Shown one piece after another: positions 57,038 through 64,000 of a DNA stretch of 64,000 nt. Numbering within the stretch: position 1 is the first letter of the stretch; each line of letters starts with the position of its first letter. Under the pieces are notes generated by a model. That model saw nothing but the letters and a program-made list of their open reading frames with translations. It did no database searches and was not told the DNA's origin. Source of the stretch: Udaeobacter sp963725505. GTDB lineage: Bacteria; Verrucomicrobiota; Verrucomicrobiia; Chthoniobacterales; UBA10450. Position numbers and translations under genes: made by a program. Location of the stretch: the NCBI GenBank assembly GCA_963725505.1, contig CAVRYN010000002.1:62001-126000 (forward strand). Direction: 5' to 3'.

Positions 57038-58297
57038 GCGACACACAGAGTTTCCGATGCGTTGGGCGCTTTCACCGACTGGCTGGAGGCATACGGTGAA
57101 AAATCGTGGGACTTTCAGAGTTTTTTTGCCGGCCGGCTAGGAGGATATGCCAAGGCGCTCTATTATCGAAGGCGCATCATTGGAACTGCTGCCGTTGCTC
57201 CGATGATTTTTTGTGAAGCATTCCTGCCTTCCGGCCGACGCCTGTTCCATCATCCACTCCGCTTCCCGATTGCAGACGCTCATTACGCGATGGGATTTGC
57301 TTTCTTATATGAGGCTGACCGGTGACCTCGGACATCTCCGAAACGCGCGATGCACTTTTTAGATGAGCTAGAACATCGCGTTGTCCTGGTTTCAAAGAAT
57401 ATTGCTGGGGTTATCCTTTCGATTGGGTTTGGCGTGGAGGCATTATTAAGCAGCAGACACCACTAATTACGACGACGCCTTACTGCTACGAAGCGTTTCT
57501 TCAAGTAGGGCAGCTACTTGATCAGAGATCAGAGATCAGAGATCAGAGATCAGACACTGACTTCCGACCTCTGACTTCTGACCTCTGTGCGATGGAAATC
57601 GCCGAATCCATCGCGCGGCACGCCGCCAACGATATCAAGGACTTCACGACGTCAGAAACAGCCAGCAGTTGTTCTTATACACCTTATGATGAAGGAGGAG
57701 TAATCAATGCTGCGGCTTATCGGGCCTTCTTGTTAACCAGCGCTTCCCAGGTCTTCTCCAATGACGATTATTTGAAAATTGCGGAACGCAATCTGAACTT
57801 CGTTTTGGAAAACCAAAATACAGACGGGTCGTGGTTTTACGCAGTCGATGGCGTCCGGGATTTCATTGATCATTTTCACACCTGTTTCGTCATGAAGGCG
57901 CTGGCGAAGATCCATACTTTGACCGGGCATGAAGCAACATTCCGCGCACTCGAAAAGGGAATCGATTATTATCTCAGCAATCTGTTTGCCGAGGATGGAA
58001 TGCCCAAGCCTTTCGCCAAAGCGCCGCGTCTAACCGTTTACAAACGTGAACTCTATGACTGCGCCGAGTGCATCAACTTGTGCCTGCTGCTCCGCGACCG
58101 ATTCCCGCAGTTGCAAGCGACATTGGAAACGGTCGTTCAGGGAATTTTGAAAGACTGGGTCAAGCCGGACGGCTCGTTTCGTTCGCGCAGGCTGCACTTC
58201 GGTTGGGACAACGTCCCCATGCACCGCTGGGGACAGTCGCAGATGTTTCGCGCGCTCGCGTTTTACTTGCGCGAGTTCAGACGACCGAGGACGGATG
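56987..58297 (+). pseudogene. Alpha/alpha-toroid (VpsJ/squalene-cyclase-like) protein gene, interrupted
   Basis: The coding sequence is in pieces: FTDWLEAYGEKSWDFQSFFA ... GFAFLYEA (frame of 56987), TGDLGHLRNA, MHFLDELE and CPGFKEYCWGYPFDWVW ... YCYEAFLQVGQLL in successive frames, then a heptamer array (57516-57588), then MEIAESIARHAANDIKDF ... MFRALAFYLREF to about 58280. Joined, it would be about 400 residues with WGYPFDW, TTTPY, YDEGG and NTDGSWFY, as in toroid proteins of exopolysaccharide loci. The 5' end and the last 40 codons are also array DNA. It is unlikely to be functional. Confidence 0.75.
57516..57588. repeat. Heptamer-array element inserted in the toroid gene
   Basis: Four GATCAGA steps (57519-57551), then ACTGACTTCCGACCTCTGAC TTCTGACCTCTG as the facing arm. 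The coding frames on its two sides are the same, but a TGA in the array ends translation. Confidence 0.85.
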
Positions 58298-58836
58298 ACG
58301 GAGGACGGACTTCAAAGGAGAACAGAGGGCGAAGGACCGAGGATCGAAGGCACACAGCGGTCGCAAGGATCAGCGGAGCAGTTGAAATTGCGATAGAAAG
58401 AAAAATGAAATGAGCGAAAAGATATCGAGCTTTAAGGATTTACGAGTCTATAAACTGGCCTTTGAAGTTCAACAGGAGATCTTTGAAACTTCAAAACGGT
58501 TTCCGCCGGAAGAGCGCTATGCTTTGACTGATCAAATTCGACGAGCATCGAGGTCTATAGGGGCCAACCTTGCTGAGGCCTGGCAAAAGCGCCGGTATGT
58601 AGCCCATTTCGTAAGCAAGCTGACAGACGCTGACGGAGAACAGGCTGAAACGCAGCATTGGTTGGATACTGCCATCGCTTGCAATTACTTCTCGAAAAAG
58701 CGAACAAGAGGCCTTGCTAGTGAAATGCTCCAGGATCGGCCAAATGCTGGGGACAATGATGGCGAGACCCTGAAAAGTTCTGTCAGCAGAGAAGTTAGCC
58801 TTCTGTCCTCAGTCATCGGACCTCGGTCATCAGATT
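58281..58836 (+). mobile_element. Heptamer-array element with four-helix-bundle gene, copy 3
   Basis: The left arm (58281-58350) has GAGGACGGATGACGGAGGAC GG. The right arm (58803-58836) has TCTGTCCTCAGTCATCGGAC CTCGGTCATCAG, its rough complement. They enclose the most complete S23-type gene of the window. The right arm ends about 10 bp before the asparagine synthetase ATG. Confidence 0.75.
58410..58798 (+). pseudogene. Four-helix-bundle (S23/Avd-type, TIGR02436-like) protein, C-terminus frameshifted
   Basis: SSFKDLRVYKLAFEVQQEIF, RFPPEERYALTDQIRRASRS, IGANLAEAWQKRR, FVSKLTDADGEQAETQHWLD and then the tail. An extra G near 58733 moves the family tail IGQMLGTMMARP into another frame, and an extra C near 58769 moves PEKFCQQRS again, ending at TAG 58796. 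As it stands the frame continues with unrelated residues to 58919, overlapping asnB. Family members are about 120 residues, known from 23S intervening sequences and as Avd in diversity-generating retroelements. Confidence 0.82.
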
Positions 58837-58846
58837 TAATAGAACG

Positions 58847-60758
58847 ATGTGCGGCATTTGCGGCCAGTTTAACTTCATTCGCCACGAACCGGTCGAAGCG
58901 GACACGATTCGTGCGATGACCCAAACGTTGGTCCACCGTGGGCCTGACGACGAAGGGTATTTCGTCGAAGGTCCGCTCGGGCTCGGTTTCCGCCGCCTAT
59001 CGATCATCGATCTGGCGGGCGGACATCAGCCTATGTCCGACGCCGAGGAAAGCGTCTGGGTGATTCTAAATGGCGAAATCTATAACTTTAAGGAACTTGC
59101 GCGCTGAGTTGGAACAACGCGGACATCGTTTTCGAACTCGATCGGACACGGAGGTAATCATTCATGGTTACAAAGAATGGGGCACAGACGTCTTGAATCA
59201 CCTCAACGGCATGTTTGGGCTGGCCATCTGGGATGTGATGAAGAAGCGGTTGGTTGTGGCCCGCGATGCCATGGGCATAAAACTCGTCTATTACAAGATC
59301 GACAGTGGCCACCTCACATTTGGATCGGAAATCCGGCCGATTCTTGCTGCGGACAACGGCCGGCCCGATGTCGATCCTGCGGCGCTCAATCTCTTTCTTC
59401 GCTTTCGATATACGCCGTCGCCGTTAACGATTTTTAAGGGAATCCGAAAACTCGCGCCGGGAACGATGCTGGTTGTTGAGGATGGTCAATGCACGGAAGA
59501 GCGCTGGTACCATTACACACCGAGTCCATTCTCGAGTCCGAAAGAAGATCGAGAAGCTATACAAGACCTTCTGGGATTGTATCGGGCAGCGGTCCGACGA
59601 CATCTGCTGAGTGATGTGCCGGTGGGAATACTTCTTAGCGGTGGCCTCGATTCGGGGTTGCTCCTGGCACTGATGAATGAACACGGCGGTGCCTGGCCGG
59701 CATATTCGATCGGTTACGGCAACACATTTAAAGATGATGAGTTAGCTGATGCGGCCGAAACAGCGAGACTCCTCGGCGCCCGACACGTGGCGGTGAAGCT
59801 GGATCGCGCCGAGTTTGAACACACTTTGCCAAAGGTCGTAGAATGTCTGGAAGAGCCTGTAGCCGCCTCCTCCATCGTGCCGATGTATCTTGTCTGCCAG
59901 CGCGCGCGGCAGGATGTCAAAGTAGCCTTGATCGGCCAGGGGCCGGATGAGCTTTTCGGCGGATACAAGCGCCACTTGGGTGTTCATTACGGAGAATGGT
60001 GGCGGTTTCTCCCGCGCTCCCTCCGCCTGGCCCTCGGTTTTGCGGTTAATGGACTTCCCCGCAATGAGACCATGAAGCGTGGCGTTTCTTCACTTGGCAC
60101 GACCGACCGAATGAGACGCTATCAGGATGTTTTTTCTCTGGCGCCCGCGCCCACTGTTAGCGGTCTCTTTCGGAATGATGTGCTTCCGAACGGGAACCGC
60201 GATGAGCTGGTGGATTACTGGCAAGAACTGACTCCGCAAATGGTGCACACCGATGAATTGGGCGGCTTTCAGCTGCTGGAGATCCGCTCATCACTTCCGG
60301 ACGAACTGCTCATGTACGCCGACAAACTCTCCATGGCCCATGGGCTGGAAGTGCGGGTGCCTTACCTCGATCGCACCGTAGTCGAATACGTGCAGCGGCT
60401 GGACGCAAGCTTTAAAGTCCGCCGCGGAACCCGGAAATGGTTGCATCGGCAGATTTGCGGGAGTTATCTGCCAGCGCGTGTCCTTAAGCGCAAGAAGCGC
60501 GGGTTCGCCGCTAACGTAGTGGATGACTGGTTTCGCTTGTCGCTTGACGGTAAGATTTCCGAAGTACTTTTGGACAAAAGCTCTCTTTTGTTCGAGCTGC
60601 TCAAGCCTGCGCCAGTCCACAAACTTCTGGGAGCCCACCAATCAGGGGGCCAGGACAACCACAAACTCCTTTTCAGCCTTGTTATGTTTGAGCAATGGTT
60701 GCGCCGAGTTCGTTCGAATCGACCACCGGTCTTCGAACGGAATTCATTAGCTGTATGA
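58847..60758 (+). pseudogene. asnB: Glutamine-hydrolysing asparagine synthetase, frameshifted
   Basis: MCGICGQFNF has the catalytic Cys2 of the glutaminase domain; HRGPDDEGYFVEGPLGLGFR and NGEIYNFKEL follow. An extra G at about 59099 causes a shift; correcting it gives KELRAELEQRGHRFRTRSDT and the rest to 60758. The synthetase domain has the PP-loop GILLSGGLDSGLLLALM and GQGPDELFGGYKRHL. Joined length about 636 residues, normal for AsnB. In glycan loci such enzymes often amidate uronic acids or make amide donors. Sequencing error is possible, given that the rest is intact. Confidence 0.88.
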
Positions 60759-61636
60759 TCACCGATATGGAGGTTAATGGTAAGACAATTCTAATTGAGG
60801 GCAACAGTCCGCGCATCGCCAGGCTCGAGCAGGAATGGTACGAGGACATCGAAGATCCCACAGTATTGATTGATGAGCTGGGGAAGATCGAACCGGCACC
60901 GGATATTCTGACCTTCTGGCAACGTTTGCCGGACACCGAAGCGAAATACTCTTACACTACGGAGCCGGATTCGATCGCTGCGCTCCCAATTAAGACCTAC
61001 TCGTATTGGTGGGAAAAACAGATTGACTGCAAGACTCGAAACATGGTCAGGAAAAGCCAAAAAGCAGGTGTGGTTGTGAAACTGGCTACGTTTGACGATC
61101 TCTTCGTTCAGGGAATGACATCGATCTTTAACGAGACTCCGATCAGACAGGGACGGTGTTACTTACACTATGGAAAGGATTTTGAAACCGTAAAACGCGA
61201 GTTCAGCCGGTTCTTGTTCAGGGAAGAAATTTTCGGAGCATACCTGGGCGAAGAACTGGTAGGTTTCATCATGCTGGCCGACGCAGGCAGATACGCATAT
61301 CTGGGTCAAATTATTTCCAAGATCGCGCATCGCGATTTAGCGCCAAATAATGCGCTTTTGGCCAAAGCAGTAGAACGCTGTGCAGAGAGAGAAATTCCAT
61401 ATCTTGCGTATGCGCTTTGGCTTGACGACCGCCTGGGTGACTTCAAGCGAAACAATGGTTTTCAAAAGTTTGATCTTCCCAGGTACTTCGTCCCCCTGAC
61501 TACTAAAGGGAAGCTGGCCTTGAAGCTCGGTCTTCATCGTGGATGGAAAGAGGCCGTTCCAAAGGAGCTTAAGAAATCGCTGAAGAACGTGCGAAGACGC
61601 TGGTACGACTTGCGTTGGCGACTCGTGAACAATTGA
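60755..61636 (+). CDS. GNAT/FemAB-like acyltransferase
   Basis: A 293-residue protein from ATG 60755, overlapping the asnB stop (ATGA). TYSYWWEKQIDCKTRNMVRK SQKAG and IFGAYLGEELVGFIMLADAG show a GNAT-like fold as in FemAB-type proteins; ILLAKAVERCAERE-like segments (ALLAKAVERCAEREIPYL) follow. It may add an acyl or amino-acid group to the polymer or its precursor. Family assignment is moderate. Confidence 0.7.
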   Translation: MITDMEVNGKTILIEGNSPRIARLEQEWYEDIEDPTVLIDELGKIEPAPDILTFWQRLPDTEAKYSYTTEPDSIAALPIKTYSYWWEKQIDCKTRNMVRKSQKAGVVVKLATFDDLFVQGMTSIFNETPIRQGRCYLHYGKDFETVKREFSRFLFREEIFGAYLGEELVGFIMLADAGRYAYLGQIISKIAHRDLAPNNALLAKAVERCAEREIPYLAYALWLDDRLGDFKRNNGFQKFDLPRYFVPLTTKGKLALKLGLHRGWKEAVPKELKKSLKNVRRRWYDLRWRLVNN

Positions 61637-61817
61637 GAAAAATAACACCGGTCGGGTTCCTACGCTCAGCCTATATTGCCATATTGAAGGCCATTTTGAC
61701 GATACGGATCGGTCAGCAATCGACTGCGAGGTGTCAGGGCGATACCGGATTCGAAAGCGTGACGACTAGCTCCGTCGAGTCTGAGTTTGCGAGAGTGTTT
61801 TTCCACAAGCAGAATTC

Positions 61818-63206
61818 ATGAGCCGATTACGCATTTTGCTGTTGGGGCCGGACTGCGATCCGGAGCGTGTCAGCATTCCTTTTGTCACCTATTCTCATGC
61901 GGCAGCGCTCGCCCAACTCCACGATGTGACCTTGGTCGCTCGAGCGCCCGTTGAGGACGCTCTGCGCCGCGCAAAGGCGCCCTTTCGTGCCATCGAAGTG
62001 GTCCGGATGCCATTCCTCGAGCGCATCTATGCCTGGAGTTTGCGATGGATCTTCAGATATAATTATACAAGTCAGGCAATGACCGCGTCCGGTTATCCCT
62101 TTGCTCTTGCCTTTGAATGGAGTGCCTGGCGACAGTTGCGGCACCGGATCTTTGCGGGTGAGTTCGATGTCGTTCTGCGCCTCGTACCGATGACAGCGGT
62201 CTTGCCCAGTCCTTTCGCTTTCTTTCTGCGGAACGGACCTATTCCCTTCGTGATTGGACCGATTAACGGCGGACTCCCGTATGTGCCGGGTTTCAGTCAG
62301 GCCAAGAACGAGAAGCAATGGATCTCCGGCTTGAGGAATCTGTACCGGTTCCTGCCTTTTGCTCGATCCACCTATCGCCACGCGGCAGCGATCATAGCCG
62401 CTTCGTCCCAGACGTATGCCGAGTTTGCCGCGTATCGCGACAAATTATTTTTTGTTCCGGAGCCCGGCATCGCTCCTTCCCTGTGTTCCGGCGACTCGCG
62501 CAGTCCGGAGCCCGGCGCCAAGCTGGAGTTGATCTTTGTCGGGGGGCTAATCCCCTGCAAGGCTTGTGATCTCGCATTGCGCGCGGCTGCTCCCCTTTTG
62601 CGAAACGATTTGGCCCGCTTCAGCATCCTTGGCGATGGCCCGGAGCGAGATCGCCTAGAGCAGCTTGTAAAGTCGCTCGGGATCGAGAAAGCGGTTTCCT
62701 TCTGTGGTTGGGTTAGCCATGCTGAGGTAATTAACAGGCTACGATCCGCGGATGTTATGGTGTTTCCATCGGTTCGCGACTTCGGTGCAGGCGTGGTCTT
62801 TGAAGCTCTCGCGACCGGAGCCGTTCCTGTGGTCGCGGACTTCGGCGGGCCTGGCGATATCGTCTATGCAGAGGTGGGATTCAAGGTGCCACTCACGAAT
62901 GAGAGCGACTTCGTGGCGCAGATGGAAAGGATTTTAACGGAACTGGCCCATAATCGGGATCTGCTCGAGCGCTTACGGCGGCAAGGAATGGCTTATGCCC
63001 GGGAATGCCTGACCTGGGACGCGAAGGCGGCGAGCACTACCCGGGTTCTGAATTGGGCTGTGCGACGAGGTCCGAAACCAGATCTTCCTCCGCCAAAGGC
63101 GCTGGCTGCCGGTATTGTCGCCTCGCGGGAAATAGCTGATACCTACGCTGGAAATCCGGTACCAGGTAGATCGCTTTCTAGCAGGCGCGAGCTTCATGAA
63201 GTTTGA
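61818..63206 (+). CDS. Glycosyltransferase family 4
   Basis: A 462-residue GT-B enzyme. LRILLLGPDCDPERVSIPFV, FVIGPINGGLPYVPGFS, LELIFVGGLIPCKACDLALR, FSILGDGPERDRLEQLVKSL and the C-terminal site FPSVRDFGAGVVFEALATGA are diagnostic (E..FE..A type donor-binding region). The C-terminal 50 residues are extra. It is the third GT of the repeat-unit set. About 180 bp before it holds no feature. Confidence 0.9.
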   Translation: MSRLRILLLGPDCDPERVSIPFVTYSHAAALAQLHDVTLVARAPVEDALRRAKAPFRAIEVVRMPFLERIYAWSLRWIFRYNYTSQAMTASGYPFALAFEWSAWRQLRHRIFAGEFDVVLRLVPMTAVLPSPFAFFLRNGPIPFVIGPINGGLPYVPGFSQAKNEKQWISGLRNLYRFLPFARSTYRHAAAIIAASSQTYAEFAAYRDKLFFVPEPGIAPSLCSGDSRSPEPGAKLELIFVGGLIPCKACDLALRAAAPLLRNDLARFSILGDGPERDRLEQLVKSLGIEKAVSFCGWVSHAEVINRLRSADVMVFPSVRDFGAGVVFEALATGAVPVVADFGGPGDIVYAEVGFKVPLTNESDFVAQMERILTELAHNRDLLERLRRQGMAYARECLTWDAKAASTTRVLNWAVRRGPKPDLPPPKALAAGIVASREIADTYAGNPVPGRSLSSRRELHEV

Positions 63207-63317
63207 GGACTTACGGCCAGATTGTTGCAACTTGGATCGATATAATTGGCGCAACAATTGCGATGAGACAAGAAGCGTAACTCCATCCGGTGGACGAAAA
63301 ACGGAGCAGCTCAAACC

Positions 63318-64000
63318 TTGCAGCTGAAACACAAATTAAAGCACAGCGTATACAAGTTACTTAACAGACCGGGCTTCCGACCTATTCTGGCGGCGTTGGC
63401 TACAATCCTTGCAACCGTCCGAGTAGGAAAGCTATGCAAGGTATCTTACGAGGGCGAGTGGGTTCACAGATTTCCATCGTGCACACTCGTCGAGCCGAGG
63501 CTAACGCTTTGGACGCCCAAACAAGTTGAGCGACAGACTTTTCATTTCTTTCTCTATAAGTATCTTCCCAGCGAGGGGGATACAATCGTAGATGTCGGTG
63601 CGGGTACTGGATGGGAGACACTACTCTTTTCGAGAGGCGTGGGCGTATCCGGCCGTGTCATATCGATAGAGGCCCACCCCAGAACGTTTCGTTGCTTGTC
63701 GAAGATGTGCGAGAAGAACCGACTAGAAAATGTCACGCTTGTTCAGGCGGCAGTCGGGGATCAAGAGCGAGAAGTACAAATCAGTGATTCTAACGAACAT
63801 GAAGCAAATAGCATTATTGGAGTGGATTCGGGAATTCGAGTGGCGGGCACGACACTGGATTCCATCTTCCGATCATTTGGGTTATCACGGGTAGATTTCC
63901 TCAAGATGAACATAGAAGGTGCTGAGCGGCTTGCCCTCGCTGGCATGGGCGAAATGGTGCAGAAGACCAAGAATATTTGCATTGCATGCCATGATTTCCT
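63318..64000 (+). CDS. FkbM-family methyltransferase, partial
   Basis: An open frame running off the window edge. The start is probably TTG 63318 (GGAG 12 bp upstream); the in-frame stop before it is at 63264. LWTPKQVERQTFHFFLYKYL, DTIVDVGAGTGWETLLFSRG as the SAM motif, VISIEAHPRTFRCLSKMCEK and TTLDSIFRSFGLSRVDFLKM NIEG are FkbM hallmarks. It likely O-methylates a sugar of the polymer. Confidence 0.85.
   Translation, partial: MQLKHKLKHSVYKLLNRPGFRPILAALATILATVRVGKLCKVSYEGEWVHRFPSCTLVEPRLTLWTPKQVERQTFHFFLYKYLPSEGDTIVDVGAGTGWETLLFSRGVGVSGRVISIEAHPRTFRCLSKMCEKNRLENVTLVQAAVGDQEREVQISDSNEHEANSIIGVDSGIRVAGTTLDSIFRSFGLSRVDFLKMNIEGAERLALAGMGEMVQKTKNICIACHDF

Noticed and set aside
58410..58798. Diversity-generating retroelement (Avd-like protein)
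   Set aside because: No reverse transcriptase, template or variable repeat pair is seen nearby.
61615..61821. 68-residue frame between the GNAT-like and GT4 genes
   Set aside because: No start signal or domain, and it overlaps the upstream gene.

Overview
The window is bacterial and fits a soil-type Verrucomicrobiota genome (Chthoniobacterales/'Udaeobacter'-like). This is inferred from gene content and order: ccsA-hemA-hemC-cobA/hemD, a fused secDF next to yajC, paired bactofilins, a DUF5069 gene, and abundant REP-like and short-tandem-repeat intergenic DNA. No taxonomic marker was searched, so the assignment is tentative.

Layout. 0-8 kb: rph, then a surface-glycan gene run (a three-module sulfotransferase/GT2/GT4 protein, a second sulfotransferase, two methyltransferases sharing an unusual beta-rich module, and one broken methyltransferase). 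8.6-12 kb: a 23S-5S rRNA pair with no 16S gene or spacer tRNA upstream, ending in a strong terminator. 12-14.2 kb: an intact ferritin between two ferritin gene remnants, a small DUF4258/DUF2283-like pair and a secreted OB-fold-like protein. 14.3-18.3 kb, minus strand: HerA-like ATPase, DUF1761 protein, yraN, rnhB, rplS and a CAU-anticodon tRNA. 18.4-22 kb: an STT3-like GT-C membrane enzyme, two bactofilins and a DUF5069 protein. 22-26.5 kb, minus strand: a sugar-1-phosphate nucleotidyltransferase, glnD and apt. 26.6-31.5 kb: a tetrapyrrole operon (ccsA-like, hemA, hemC, cobA-hemD) with a REP-flanked tyrosine transposase inserted between hemA and hemC. 31.5-34.5 kb, minus strand: rpsU, secDF, yajC. 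34.7-64 kb: a methyltransferase, a truncated tRNA, then a roughly 27-kb exopolysaccharide locus.

The exopolysaccharide locus encodes an initiating sugar transferase, a Gfo/Idh oxidoreductase, two DegT aminotransferases (one frameshifted), a hexapeptide N-acetyltransferase, a GDP-mannose/UDP-sugar 6-dehydrogenase, a Wzz/tyrosine-kinase-like chain-length protein, an O-antigen ligase/polymerase, glycosyltransferases, two polysaccharide deacetylase-like proteins, a secreted beta-helix protein, FemAB/GNAT-like proteins and an asparagine synthetase. The oxidoreductase-aminotransferase-acetyltransferase set suggests an acetamido-sugar (possibly diacetamido-uronic acid) building block.

The most unusual signal is in that locus. 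At many sites there are arrays of about 7-bp words arranged as two inverted arms. Three of these arm pairs enclose a gene, or the relic of one, for a four-helix-bundle protein of the S23/Avd type. Other copies are arms only, and two of these interrupt coding sequences. The pattern resembles a mobile element and its internally deleted derivatives. Several genes in this locus carry single-base frameshifts, while long housekeeping genes elsewhere in the window are intact.
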